Below are positions 21,392-34,735 of a DNA stretch of 64,000 nt, piece after piece. A program made the translations under genes and the position numbers. The DNA comes from Saccopteryx bilineata (Eukaryota; Chordata; Mammalia; Chiroptera; Emballonuridae). The stretch spans positions 186,475,520 through 186,539,519 of the forward strand of contig NC_089491.1 of the NCBI RefSeq assembly GCF_036850765.1. The letters are read 5' to 3'. Within the stretch, counting starts at the first letter, position 1, and each line of letters starts with the position of its first letter. The notes beneath the pieces are model-generated. The model worked only from the letters and a program-made list of their open reading frames with translations. It was not told where the DNA came from and did not search any database.

Positions 21392-22387
21392 ATGCCGATA
21401 AGAAAGAGGAAATCGAATATTATGGATACAAAAGAAAGAGAGGTAACACAAATAGATGTGGAAAAATCTATGGAGAAAAGACTTAACATATTGGAAGCCT
21501 TGGAGCTAAATGACAGAGAATTTAAAATAGAAATCTTAAAAATACTCAGAGATATACAAGAAAACACAGAAAGGCAATATAGGGAGATCAGAAAACAACG
21601 CAATGAACACAAAGAATATATTACCAAGGAAATTGAAACTATAAAAACAAATCAAACAGAAATGAAAAACTCAATTCACGAGCTGAAAAACGAGGTAACA
21701 AGCTTAGCTAACAGAATAGCCCAGATTGAAGATAGGATTAGTGAAATAGAAGACAAACAACTTGAGGCACAACAGAGAGAAGAAGAAAGAGACTCAAAAA
21801 TAATAAAAAATGAGAAAGCCCTACAGGAATTGTCTGACTCCATCAGAAAGAATAACATAAGAATAATAGGTATATCAGAGGGAGAAGAGAAAGAAAATGG
21901 AATGGAGAATATACTCAAACAAATAATAGACGAGAACTTCCCAAGCCTGTGGAAGGAACTAAAGCCTCAAACTCAAGAAGCAAACGGAACACCAAGTTTT
22001 CTTAACCCCAACAAACCCACTCCAAGGCACATCATAATAAAGATGACACAAACCAATGACAAAGAAAAAATTCTCAAGGCAGCCAGGGAAAAGAAGAGTA
22101 CAACATATAAAGGAAGGCCTATTAGATTATCATCAGATTTCTCAACAGAAACTCTACAAGCTAGAAGAGAGTGGACCCCAATATTTAAAGCCCTGAAAGA
22201 GAGGAACTTTCAGCCAAGAATACTATACCCATGAAAGCTATCCTTCAAGTATGAAGGAGATATAAAAACATTCACAAATACAGAAAAGATGAGAGAATTT
22301 ATCAACAGAAAGCCCCCACTCCAGGAAATACTAAGGGGGGTTTTCCAACCAGATTCAAAGAACAAAAGAAAACAACACCACAAGTAA
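21392..22387 (+). pseudogene. L1 ORF1 (RNA-binding protein) with one nonsense codon
   Basis: Would be 331 residues. The first 280 are open: a Lys/Glu coiled coil (residues about 30-150) followed by the RRM-like and C-terminal domains (NNIRIIGISEGEE, TPRHIIIKMTQ, DFSTETLQARREW). A TGA at 22232-22234 ends it. The frame then runs on for 50 codons with ORF1-like sequence (KLSFKYEGDIKTF...LQEILRG) to TAA at 22385. ORF1p is a trimeric nucleic-acid chaperone that coats L1 RNA in the cytoplasm. The change looks like CGA to TGA. Confidence 0.9.
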
Positions 22388-22712
22388 CAACTCCACCAAG
22401 AACACAATAAAACCAAACTTAAACTGTGACAACAAAGGAAAAAAAGGGGGGAGAGGATGGAGATTAACAGTAGCAGAGGATGATGAAGTGCAGAAATACT
22501 TATAAGATAGGGTACTACAATGAATATGGTAGGTACACTTTTCATTACTTAATGGTAACCACCCTTAAAAAAACCACCACAAAAACACTTGACTTAAAAA
22601 AGTTAGCAACAGAGGAAAGAAGTATGGAACACAAACAAACAAAAACAAATGATAGAAAAGCAAAAGAGAAGAATCAAACTAGATACAAAACTAACAGAAA
22701 GCAATTTATAAA

Positions 22713-25700
22713 ATGGCAGTAGGGAACCCACAAGTGTCAACAATTACACTAAATGTAAATGGATTAAACTTACCAATAAAAAGACACAGAGTAGCAGAAT
22801 GGATTAAAAAAGAAAATCCAACTATATGCTGCCTACAAGAAACACATCTAAGCAACAAGGATAAAAACAAATTCAAAGTGAAAGGCTGGAAAACAATACT
22901 CCAAGCAAACAACACCCAAAAAAAAGCAGGTGTAGCAATACTCATATCTAATAATGCTGACTACAAGACAGAAAAAGTACTCAGAGACAAAAATGGTCAT
23001 TTCATAATGATTAAGGGGAAGTTGAATCAAGAAGACATAACAATCCTTAATATATATGCACCAAACCAAGGAGCACCAAAATATATAAGACAGCTACTTA
23101 TTGACCTTAAAACAAAAACTAACAAAAATACAATCATACTTGGAGACCTCAATACACCGCTGACGGCTCTAGATTGGTCATCCAAACAGAGAATCAATAA
23201 AGATATAGTGGCCTTAAACGAAATACTAGAACACCTGGATATGATAGACATCTACAGGACACTTCATCCCAAAGCGACAGAGTATACATTTTTCTCTAGT
23301 GTACATGGAACATTCTCAAGAATTGACCATATGTTGGGCCACAAAGACAATATCAGCAAATTTAGAAAAATTGAAATTGTACCAAGCATATTTTCTGATC
23401 ATAAAGCCTTGAAACTAGAATTCAACTGCAAAAAAGAGGGGGAAAAACCCACAAAAATGTGGAAACTAAACAACATACTTCTAAAAAATGAATGGGTCAA
23501 AGAAGAAATAAGTGCAGAAATCAAAAGATATATACAGACAAATGAAAATGAAAATACGACATATCAGAATCTCTGGGATGCAGCAAAAGCAGTAATAAGA
23601 GGAAAGTTCATATCACTTCAGGCCTATATGAACAAACAAGAGAGAGCCGAAGTAAACCACTTAACTTCACACCTTAAGGAACTAGAAAAAGAAGAACAAA
23701 GACAACCCAAAACCAGCCGAAGAAAGGAGATAATAAAAATCAGAGCAGAAATAAATGAAATAGAGAACAGAAAAACTATAGAAAAAATCAATAAAACAAG
23801 GAGCTGGTTCTTTGAAAAGATCAACAAAATTGACAAACCCTTGGCAAGACTCACCAAGGAAAAAAGACACAGGACTCAAATAAATAAAATCCAAAATGAA
23901 AGAGGAGAGATCACCACAGACATCATAGAAATACAAAGAATTATTGTAGAATACTATGAAAAATTATATGCCACCAAATACAACAATCTAGAAGAAATGG
24001 ATAAATTCCTAGAACAATACAACCTTCCTAGACTGAGTCATGAAGAAGCAGAAAGCCTAAACAGACCAATCAGCAGGGAGGAAATAGAAAAAACTATTAA
24101 AAATCTCCCCAAAAATAAAAGTCCAGGCCCAGACGGTTATACTAGTGAATTCTATCAAACATTCAAAGAAGACTTGGTTCCTATTCTACTCAAAGTCTTC
24201 CAAAAAATTGAAGAAGAAGCAATACTTCCAAACACATTTTATGAGGCCAACATAACCCTCATACCAAAACCTGGCAAGGATGGCACAAAGAAAGAAAACT
24301 ACAGACCAATATCTCTAATGAATACAGATGCTAAAATACTAAACAAAATACTGGCAAACCGAATACAACAACATATTAAAAAAATAATACATCATGATCA
24401 AGTGGGATTCATCCCAGAATCTCAAGGATGGTTCAACATACGCAAAACGGTTAACGTAATACACCATATCAACAAAACAAAGAACAAAAACCACATGATC
24501 TTATCAATAGATGCAGAAAAGGCTTTTGATAAAATACAACACAATTTTATGTTTAAGACTCTCAACAAAATGGGTATAGAAGGAAAATATCTCAACATGA
24601 TAAAGGCCATATATGATAAACCATCAGCCAACATCCTATTAAACGGCATAAAACTGAGGACTTTCTACCTTAAATCAGGAACAAGACAGGGTTGTCCACT
24701 CTCTCCACTCTTATTCAACGTGGTGCTAGAAGTTCTGGCCAGAGCAATCAGACAAGACAAAGAAATAAAAGGCATCCATATCGGAAAAGAAGAAGTAAAG
24801 CTATCACTTTTTGCTGATGATATGATCCTATACATCGAAAACCCGAAGGACTCCACAAAAAGATTATTAGAAACAATAAACCAATACAGTAAGGTCGCAG
24901 GATACAAAATTAACATACAAAAGTCCATAGCCTTTCTATATGCCAACAATGAAATATTAGAAAACGAACTCAAAAAAATAATCCCCTTCACGATTGCAAC
25001 AAAAGAAATAAAATACCTAGGAATAAACATAACAAAGAACGTAAAGGACCTATATAATGAAAATTACAAAGCATTGTTAAGGGAAATCGAAAAAGATACA
25101 ATGAGATGGAAAAATATTCCTTGTTCTTGGATAGGAAGAATAAATATAATCAAAATGGCCATATTACCCAAAGCAATATACAAATTTAATGCAATTCCCA
25201 TCAAAATCCCTATGAGATTTTTTAAAGAAATGGAACAAAAAATCATCAGATTTATATGGAAGTATAAAAAACCCCGAATAGCCAAAACAATCCTAAGGAA
25301 AAAGAATGAAGCTGGGGGCATTACAATACCTGACTTTAAACTATATTATAGGGCCACGATAATCAAAACAGCATGGTATTGGCAAAAAAATAGACACTCA
25401 GACCAATGGAACAGAATAGAAAGCCCAGAAATAAAACCACATATATATGGTCAAATAATCTTTGATAAAGGGGCCAACAACACACAATGGAGAAAAGAAA
25501 GCCTCTTCAACAAATGGTGTTGGGAAAACTGGAAAGCCACATGCAAAAGAATGAAACTCGACTACAGCCTGTCCCCGTGTACTAAAATTAATTCAAAATG
25601 GATCAAAGACCTAAATATAAGACCTGAAACAATAAAGTACATAGAAGAAGACATAGGTACTAAAATCATGGACCTGGGTTTTAAAGAACATTTTATGAAC

Positions 25701-26541
25701 TTGACTCCAATGGCAAGAGAAGTGAAGGCCATTGATAAATGAATGGGACTACATCAGAATTAAAAGTTTTTGCTCAGCAAGAGAAACTGATATCAAAATA
25801 AACAGACAGCCAACTATATGGGAACTGATATTTTCAAACGACAGCTCAGATAAGGGCCTAATATCCAAAATTTACAAAGAACTCATAAAACTCAACAACA
25901 GACAAACAAGCAATCCAATAAAAAAATGAGAAGAGGACATGAACAGACACTTCTCCCAGGAAGAGATACAAATGGCCAACAGATATATGAAAAGATGCTC
26001 AGCTTCATTAGTTATTAGAGAAATGCAAATCAAAACTACAATGAGATACCACCTCACTCCTGTTAGATTAGCTATTATCAACAAGACGGGTAATAGCAAA
26101 TGTTGGAGAGGCTGTGGAGAAAAAGGAACCCTCATTCACTGTTGGTGGGACTGTAAAGTAGTACAACCATTATGGAGGAAAGTATGGTGGTTCCTCAAAA
26201 AACTGCAAATAGAACTACCTTATGACCCAGCAATCCCTCTACTGGGTATATACCCCAAAACCTCAGAAACATTGATACGTGAAGACACATGTAGCCCCAT
26301 GTTCATTGCAGCACTGTTCACAGTGGCCAAGACATGGAAACAACCAAAAAGCCCTTCAATAGAAGACTGGATAAAGAAGATGTGGCACATATACACTATG
26401 GAATACTACTCAGCCATAAGAAATGATGACATCAGATCATTTACAGCAAAATGGTGGGATCTTGATAACATTATAAGGAGTGAAATAAGCAAATCAGAAA
26501 AAAACAAGAACTACATGATTCCATACATTGGTGGAACATAA
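22713..26541 (+). pseudogene. L1 ORF2 (endonuclease-reverse transcriptase) with two breaks
   Basis: 1009 codons are open from M at 22713. The endonuclease has [26 protein letters not shown] and SDHKAL. The reverse transcriptase has [45 protein letters not shown] and LFADDM. A single-base insertion near 25733 causes a frameshift. Then TGG to TGA at 25927-25929 replaces a Trp. The Cys/His tail ([18 protein letters not shown]) follows to 26541. The intact homologue at 46101-49763 shows what both sites should be. Confidence 0.93.
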
Positions 26542-26828
26542 AAATGAGACTAAGAGACATGGACAAGAGTGTGGTGGTTACCAAGGGTGGGGGGGGAGGG
26601 AGGACATGGGAGAGAGGGAGGGAGAGAGTTAGGGGGAGGGGGAGGGGCACAGAGAACTAGATAGAGGGTGACGGAGGACAATCTGACTTTGGGCGAGGGG
26701 TTTGCAACATAATTTGATGACAAAATAACCTAGACATGTTTTCTTTGAATATATGTACCCTGATTTATTAATGTCATCCCATTACCAGTAATAAAAATTT
26801 ATTAAAAAAAAAAAAAAAAGAATCAGAC

Positions 26829-27520
26829 GGAGATGACAAATACAATATCAGAAATAAAGACCACAATGGAAGGAGTTAAAAACAGGATAGGATAGAGCTG
26901 AGGATCGAATCAGCAAGTTGGAGGACAACTGGAATGAAGGCATGAAAGCAGAGAAAAAAAGAGAAAAGAGACTCAAAAAGTCAGAGGAAACTCTTAGAGA
27001 GCTCTGGGTCAACATGAAGAGAAATAACATCCGCATCATAGGGGTTCCTGAAGAAGAAGAAAAAGAACAAGGGATAGAGACTTTGTTCAATCATATCATA
27101 GCTGAAAACTTCCCTAAATTAATGCAAAAGAAACTCTCACAAGTCCACGAAGCACAGAGGACTCCATTAAAGAGAAACCCAAAGAAACCTACACCAAGAT
27201 ACATCATAATTAAAATACCAAAGCTAAGCGATAAAGAGAAAACATTAAAAGCTGCAAGAGAAAAAAAAGTTATCACCTACAAGGGAGCCCCCATAAGGAT
27301 GACATCTGACTTCTCAACAGAAACACTTGAGGCCAGAAGGGAATGGCAAGAAATATTCAAAATAATGCAGAACAAGAACTTACAACCAAGACTACTTTAT
27401 TCAGCAAGGCTATCGTTTAAAATTGAAGGAGAAATAAAAAGCTTCTCAGACAAAAAACAACGCAAGGAATTCATTACAACCAAACCAATGCTGCAGGAAA
27501 TGTTAAGGGGCCTGTTGTAA
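26829..27520 (+). pseudogene. ORF1 remainder of the older L1
   Basis: Coiled-coil end, then the L1 RNA-binding region (RNNIRIIGVPEEEE, TPRYIIIKIPK, AREKKVITYKG, DFSTETLEARREW). A frameshift lies near 26890-26918, before a 200-codon open stretch. Confidence 0.85.
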
Positions 27521-27577
27521 ACAGATCAAAGTGGGAAAAGAATATAGCAAAAAAGGAATACAATTTTAAAGAATAAA

Positions 27578-30500
27578 ATGGCAATAAACAACTACGTATC
27601 AATAATAACCTTAAATGTTAATGGATTAAATGATCCAATCAAAAGACATAGGATAGCTACGTGGATAAGAATAAAGGACCCATAGATACACATAGATTGA
27701 AGGTAAAAGGATGAAAAAAAACATTTCATGCAAATGGAAATGAAAAAAAAGCTGGGGTAGCAATACTTATATCAGACAAATTGGACTTTAAAACAAAGTA
27801 TATAGTAAGAGATAAAGAAGGCCACTAAATAATGATAAAGGGAGTAATCCAACAGGAAGATATAACTATTATAAATATCTATGCACCTAATATAGGAGCA
27901 CCCAAATATATAAAGCAGACTTTGATGGATTTAAAGGGCAAGATCAACAGCAATACTATAATTGTAGGGGATTTCAATACCCACTAACATCACTAGATAG
28001 ATCCTCAAGAAAGAAAATTAACAAAGAAACAGCAGACTTATTGGAAACACTAGATCAACTCAATTTAATAGATATCTTCAGAACCTTTCACCCTAAAGCA
28101 GCAGAATATACATTCTTTTCAAGTGCTCATGGTACATTCTCTAGGATAGACCACATGTTAGGGCACAAAAGTGGTCTCAACAAATTTAAGAATACTGAAA
28201 TCATATCAAGCACTTTCTCCGATCAGAATGGCATGAAACTAGAAATGAACCACAACAGAGAAGCTCAAAAATTCTCAAACACATGGAAACTAAATAGCAG
28301 ATTGTTAAATAACGAATGGATTAAGAATGAGATCAAAGAAGAAATAAAAAAATTCCTAGAAACGAATGACAATGAGCATACAACGACTCAAAATTTATGG
28401 GACACAGCAAAAGCAGTATTGAGAGGGAAGTTCATAGCACTACAGGCACACTTTCAGAAGCTAGAAAAAAGCTCAAATAAACAACTTAACCCTGCATCTA
28501 AAAGAATTAGAAAAAGAACAGCAAGTAAAGCCCAAATGTAGTAGAAGGAAGGAAATAATAAAGGTCAGAGCAGAAATAAATGACATAGAGGCTAAAGAAA
28601 CAATACAGAAGATCAATGAAACTAGGAGCTGGTTCTTTGAAAAGGTAAACAAGATTGATGAACCTTTAACTAGACTCAAAAAAAGAGAGAGAGGACTGAA
28701 ATAAATAAAATTAGAAATGAGAGTGGAGAAATAACAACTGACAAAACAGAAATACAAAATATTGTAAGAAAATACTATGAAGAACTGTATTTTCAATACT
28801 ATGAAAAACTAGACAACATAGATGAAATGCACAAATTCCCTGAAACATACAATCTTCCAAAAATCAATCTGGAAGAATCAGAAAACCTAAACAGACCGAT
28901 TACACCAAATGAGATCAAAACAGTTATCAAAAAACTCCCAACAAAGAAAAGTCCTGGGCCAGATGGCTTCACAATAAAATTCTACCAAATATTCAATGAA
29001 GAACTAACTCCTATCCTTCTCAAACTATTTCAAAAAATTCAAGAGGAAGGAAGACTTCCAAGCTCCTTTTATGAGGTGAGCATAATTCTGATTCCAAAAC
29101 TAGGCAAAGACAAAACAAAGAAAGAAAATTATAGGCCAATATCTCTGATGAATACAGATGCTAAAATCCTCAACAAAATAAAAGCAAACCAGATCCAACA
29201 ATATATGGAAAAAATCATACACCATAATCAAGTGGGAGTCAAGGCTGGTACAATATTTGTAAATCAATCAATGTGATTCATCACATAAACAAAAAGAAGG
29301 AGGAAAACCATATGATAATTTTAATAGATGCAGAAAAAGCATTTGATAAAATCCAGCACCCATTCATTATCAAAACTCTCAGCAAAGTGGGAATACAGGG
29401 AACATACCTCAACATGATAAAAGCCATCTATGAGAAACCCACAGCCAACATCATACTCAATGGGCAAAAATTAAAAGCAATACCTTTAAGATCAGGAAGA
29501 AGGCAGGGGTGCCCCCTTTCACCACTCTTATTTAACATAGTCCTGGAAGTCCTAGCCACAGCAATCAGACAAGAAGAAGAAATAAAAGGCATTCAAGTTG
29601 GAAAGAAGAAGTAAAACTATCATTATTTGCAGATGATATGATATTGTATATAGAAAACCCTAAAGTCTCAGTCAAAAAGCTACTAGACCTGATAAATAAA
29701 TTCAGCAAAGTGGCAGGATATAATTTCAATACTCAGAAATCAGAGGCATTTTTATACACCAACAATGAATTGTCAGAAAGAGAAATTAAGGAAACAATCC
29801 CCTTCACAATTACAACCAAAAAAATAAAGTACCTAAGAGTAAACTTAACCAAGGAGACCAAAGACTTGTACTCGGAAAATTACAAAGCATTGATAAAAGA
29901 AATCAAGGAAGATACAAACAAGTGGAAGCATATACCGTGCTCATGGTTAGGAAGAATAAACATCATTAAAATGTCTATTTTACCGAAAGCAATCTATAAA
30001 TTCAATGCAATACCAATTAAAATACCAATGACATACTTCAAAGATATAGACTACATATTCCAAAAATTTATATGGACCAAAAGAGAACACGAATAGCCTC
30101 AGCAATCTTAAAAAAGAAGAGTAAAGTGGGAGGTATCACACTTCCTGATATCAAGTTATACTATAAGGCCATTGTACTCAAAACAGCCTGTTACTGGCAT
30201 AAGAACAGGCATATAGATCAATGGAACAGAACAGAGAACCCAGAAATAAATCCACAGTTCTATGGACAACTGATATTTGACAAAGGAGGTAAGGAAATAC
30301 AATGGAGTAACGACAGCCTCTTTAACAAATGGTGTTAGGAAAATTGGACAGCTACCTGCAAAAAAATGAAACTAGATCACCAGCTTACACCACTCACAAA
30401 AATAAACTCAAAATGGATAAAAGACTTAAATGTAGGCTGTGAAACCATAAGCATCTTAGAAGAAAACATAGGCAGTAAGCTCTCGGACATCTCTCAGAGC

Positions 30501-31319
30501 AATATATTTGCTGATTTATCTCCACAGGGAAGTGAAATAAAAGACAGGATAAACAAATGGGACGATATCAAACTAAAAAGCTTCTGCACAGCTAAAGACA
30601 ACAAGAACTGAATAAAAAGACAAACTACACAATGGGAGAATATATTTGACAATATGTCTGATAAGGGGTTAATAACCAAAATTTATAAAGAACTTGTAAA
30701 TCTCAACACCAGAAAGACAAACAATCCAATCCAAAAATGCGCAAAAGAGATGAATAGACACTTCTCCAAAGAGGACATACAGATGTCCAATAGGCATATG
30801 AAAAAATGCCCAACATCACTAATCATTAGAGAAATGCAAATTAAAACCACAATGAGATATCACCTCACACCAGCCAGAGAGGCGCTCATCAACAAAACAA
30901 CACAGAATAAGTGCTGGCAAGGATGTGGAGAAAAGGGAAGCCTCCTGCACTGCTGGTGGGAATGCAGACTGGTGCAGCCACTGTGGAAAACAGTATGGAG
31001 ATTCCTCAAAAAACTGAAAATTGAACTGCCTTTTGACCCAGCTATCCCACTTTTAGGAATAGACCCCAAGGACACCATAGAACAGCTCTAAAAGGAGAAA
31101 TACACCCCCATGTTTGTGGCAGCATTGTTCACAATAGCGAAGATCTGGAAACAGCCCAAGTGTCTGTCAGAGGACGAGTGGATTAAAAAGTTTTGGTACA
31201 TATATACTATGGAATACTACTCAGCCATAAGAAATGATGACATCGGATCATTTACAATAACATGGATGGACCTTGATAACATTATACGGAGTGAAATAAG
31301 TAAATCAGAAAAAAACTAA
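27578..31319 (+). pseudogene. ORF2 of the older L1, multiply broken
   Basis: Endonuclease pieces ([12 protein letters not shown]), reverse-transcriptase pieces ([41 protein letters not shown] split by a frameshift at about 29615) and the Cys/His tail ([18 protein letters not shown]) all appear in order, separated by at least seven frameshifts or stops. Confidence 0.92.
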
Positions 31320-31681
31320 TAACTATATGAATCCATACATAGATGGGACATAAAAATGAGGCTCAGAGACATGAACAAGAATGTGATGACAACAGGGGTG
31401 AGGGGTGTGGGGAGGGAGGAGGGGGATGTGGCAAAGAAGGAGAGAGGGGTTGAGGCAGGGGAGGGCCACAAGAAAACCAGATAGAATGTGACAGAAGACA
31501 ATTTAACTTTGGGGGAGGGGTACACAGCACAATCAAATGTCAAAATAATCTAGAGATGTTTTCTTTCAACATATGTACCCTGATTTATCAATGTCACTGC
31601 ATTAAATTTAATAAATAAATTTTTTTAAAAAGTAAAAAAACAAAACAAAACAACAACAACAACAAAAAACCCACCTAATGT

Positions 31682-32049
31682 CTCTGGAATACAGTGTGGT
31701 TTTTTAGAATGAAAAAAACAAACAAACAAAAAACCTTGTCAATTCTGTATAAATGTCACCTCTCTCCTGGGCCATCCTGTCTTCTCAGATCCTTGTATCT
31801 TTCTCATATCTGAACTCTTTAAGAAGTAGGCTAGCCAGGCCAGCCATTGGGTAATTATCAGTGCCTTCTGTAAGTTCCTACACGTTGATCACGTAGTGAA
31901 TATCAAGTGTGAACACTCATTTCAAGTCAGTTATACCAGCATTTATTATCCAAATAAATGTGCTCTTCTTCAAAAGTAATAATTTATTCTAATAACACCA
32001 CAATTGCTTAAAGCATTTTAAAAATTCTTTACAAATTTCCTTTAGAAAT
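31682..32049. other. Unassigned sequence
   Basis: AT-rich, with no gene or repeat recognised. Confidence 0.3.
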
Positions 32050-32762
32050 GAATGCACTTTGTTAAAGATGGCGCTGCCCACGTGGAAGCCCATTGCCCAG
32101 GTGATGGTATTGGTTGCCCTTCTTGCTTGGGATGGGCGTGATTATATTAATGTGTGTTCGGGGCGGGCTGTGGGAAGGCAGGATCCTTGTAGCCTGGGGC
32201 CTGGTTTTGGGACTAACCCTTTCCCAACCTTTTTGATGTGGGGTGGTGGTACACTCTCATGATGAATCCCATTATGCCTCAGATAAGTGACTTTATATCA
32301 AAGACTTCCTTGTTTGTATATTGAATTAAAGGTTTTGGTTTCTGCACTATTAAGTGGGGCAGACCAGGAGCCTGCTCTGTCTTGGTTGCTGAGTTAGTAT
32401 TAGAGAGGAGAGCAGAGTAAGGCCATGTGGAGAAGACCAGGAGAAGCAGCCAAGATGGCAGAGTGTTGAAGGAGAAGCCAGTTTGTGCAGAGAGGAGATG
32501 GGGAACAGAGGTGAATGAGACTGGTGAGGTTAGAAACCTTTGATTCAGGGAAACTCAGATAAGTCAGTGGCTTTGGGAACCCTGAATGAGTGGGTTTTGG
32601 AGCCCAGTGTGTGTTTATACTTGCCCACCAGGTGCAGGCTAGGATTAAAGCTAATGGCCCACCAGTTCTTGGCTCCATTGTTTCATTACCATCTGTCCGA
32701 ATCCAATGCAAACCTGCATGGGCCAGGTGGCTGTGATAGTGGCCGTGCCTACTGGCTTTACA
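32050..32762 (+). repeat. 5'-truncated LTR, TGTTGGGCAGATAAAA family
   Basis: Starts inside the family at CACTTTGTTAAAGATGGCGC (first 30 or so bases missing) and ends CTGGCTTTACA. More diverged than the copies at 10203 and 13402. No duplication was seen. Confidence 0.8.
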
Positions 32763-33464
32763 GTAGGAACATAATTTTGTTCTTTGACGATAGATTATTT
32801 GAAACAGTAAAAAGACATTTGAGCTGATAATTATGTTGGGCAATATAATCTGTTAGCCAAAAATCAAACTTTTTTCCCTGAGGTAATGAGAAGAAAACTT
32901 CCTCATTCCACAGATAAGGTCGAGATTTGCATTCTTGTTGAAATAAATTAATAGCCTTCAAGGTGACCTTTTCAATGAGAGCTTAGTTAAATCAGTCATT
33001 TGGATAAATCAAACCTTACAGATGTTTTAAAACTAAATTTTACAGTTACACTTCATTAATTTTATCTCCAATACTGAATCACAAGCATCATAAATGTTTT
33101 CCTGTTTGAACTTCTCTCCTGGCACTTCTTTTGTTCTTTATAGCTTGAACAGTGGACCTGTCTTCTCTGACAAGACTGCAGGCTCCCTGAGAGCTCAAGG
33201 CCATGGTTTAGGTCTTTAAAGGCCAGCATCTGCCTCAGTGAACTGCACATAGTGGGCACTCCATCATATGTGTTAAATGAATGAATGAGTGAATTAATGA
33301 ATTGCTTAGGTCACTTGTCTTATAAATTTCTATTGATTTTAAACTGTTAAAATACCTCAATTTAGTCATTTACACCCAGATTGAGGCCACTTTTACCCAG
33401 AAAGATCCGATTTTAGACTGCCCAATGTTACTTCTCTGTGACATTTGCTAATAAAATACATTAG
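32763..33464. other. Unassigned sequence with an L2/MIR-like block
   Basis: Positions about 33110-33300 look like an ancient L2-type end (TGAACTGCACATAGTGGGC...TTAAATGAATGAATGAGTGAA). The rest is unassigned. Confidence 0.45.
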
Positions 33465-34070
33465 TGTTGGAATCCATGGAAGTCCAAAAAGACCAGAGTA
33501 ACAGGCTTTATTGAAAGGAAGAAAGGAACCCTGCCAGGCACTTCTTTGGGGGAGAAGGGCACCAGTTACAGATTATGAGGCAAATTTTATAGGATTTGGG
33601 AGAACCTGAGGGGGTACTGAGATAGAAGTTCTGGTATGTTCCCTTCTGCGGTTTGAGGATTTCAGCTTTCTGAAATGCTTCTCCTTGGGTGGTTGATCAG
33701 TTTTCTGGAACTCTTCTGCCTCAGGGGCGATTATCCAGTAAGTAAGGGTGAGGTCAGGCAGCCAGGTGGGACAACAAAAGGGAAGTTGGAAGTTCTGGTA
33801 AATTCATATATCTATCATTTCTCAACTCTGTGGTATGATAAAAAGGAAAAGGTGGGGGGGGGAGGAAAGGGTATGGGGTTCAGGAAGGAGGTTTGTCTTG
33901 GACCAGCCATCTTCTGGAGCTACTTCCTGCTGTTATCCATATTTGGGGCCTCCTTCGTGAACCCCCCCCCCCGGGGTAGTTGCAGTAGGGGTGTATTCAT
34001 AGGGTTCCAGATTTTTGTTTCACGAGGGCAGGTTTCAGGATTGGTGTGTAGGGCTAGGTAGATTTTTCCA
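33465..34070 (-). repeat. Left LTR of the inverted-LTR ERV
   Basis: Begins TGTTGGAATCCATGG and ends GATTTTTCCA (reverse complement of TGGAAAAATC). It forms an inverted repeat with 35381-35984. Small differences are confined mainly to G/C-run lengths. Confidence 0.9.
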
Positions 34071-34189
34071 ATTTTCTGATTGGCGAAGGTCTGAATACAG
34101 TTCTATAAGAAGCTAGTGAACAAATGTAAGAGGCAGAGTTCAAAAGTTAGAAAAATAAATAGGAGAGTGAGTGGACCAATGAAAGGCAC

Positions 34190-34248
34190 TAGTCAAGACA
34201 CCCAGTTTGTGTAAAACCACTGATTCCATGTTTATGAATTCTCTGGGC

Positions 34249-34283
<35 letters not shown>

Positions 34284-34700
34284 AGTAATACAGGGCAGTG
34301 GCCAGTTCCCCTGCCCCTAGATCTGTTTTTATAGAGATGTCTAAAGCAACAAGAAGAGGGATTACCTGTACAGCTCGTTTGATCCTTAGATTGACGGGTA
34401 GTGTACTAGGAACTGGAAGAGGTTCATGGGGTGGAATTAGGTTGATATTTGGGGTGAGATAGATTAGGGTACAGGTTTCTGTCCAATTAGTAGGGAGACA
34501 CCTATAGGTGTTATGCTGTTTTTCTACTTTAGCAGCAGTGGGGGTGGTCAGGATCATGGTGTGTGGACCTATCCACGTGAAAGTAAGTCCTTGGGTGATG
34601 TACTGCTGGAAGTGCCTCTTGGACAGTCTTTGAACAGTTTGCTGAGTAACCTGTAAATCCTGCGAGTACTTAGGGAAAAGGTGGTTACATTTCTACACTT
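34190..34700 (-). pseudogene. ERV integrase-end and envelope remnant
   Basis: The minus-strand frame contains an integrase C-terminal pattern (WIGPHTMILTTPTAAKVE), then an envelope surface/transmembrane junction region with a basic cleavage-like site followed by a hydrophobic stretch (about 34390-34300). Then a (CT/GA)n microsatellite (34254-34280) disrupts it. Only a short part of env is present and pol is almost wholly deleted. Not functional. Confidence 0.7.
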
Positions 34701-34735
34701 TGCAGTTAGGGTTTAAGTCCCTGTGACCACTGCTT

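Larger units (their letters stand above)
21137..26813 (+). mobile_element. Younger full-length L1 inserted in the older L1's ORF1
   Basis: 5.68 kb flanked by AAAAAAGAATCAGAC (21122-21136 and 26814-26828). It has a 5' UTR of about 255 bp, ORF1, ORF2, a G-rich 3' UTR (26588-26645) and a poly-A. It has only three disabling changes that I can see, so it is recent. Confidence 0.95.
20018..31665 (+). mobile_element. Older full-length L1, split by a younger L1
   Basis: 5' UTR and start of ORF1 at 20018-21136; remainder of ORF1, ORF2 and 3' UTR at 26829-31665. Target duplications AAAACCACCTAATGT (20003-20017) and AAAACCCACCTAATGT (31666-31681) differ by one base. ORF2 is broken into at least eight pieces. 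Confidence 0.93.

Noticed and set aside
32758..32961. Minus-strand frame (ECKSRPYLWNEEVFFSLP...) as a possible host exon
   Set aside because: It reads plausibly but lacks a good donor, and part lies by an LTR edge. Kept out without transcript support.
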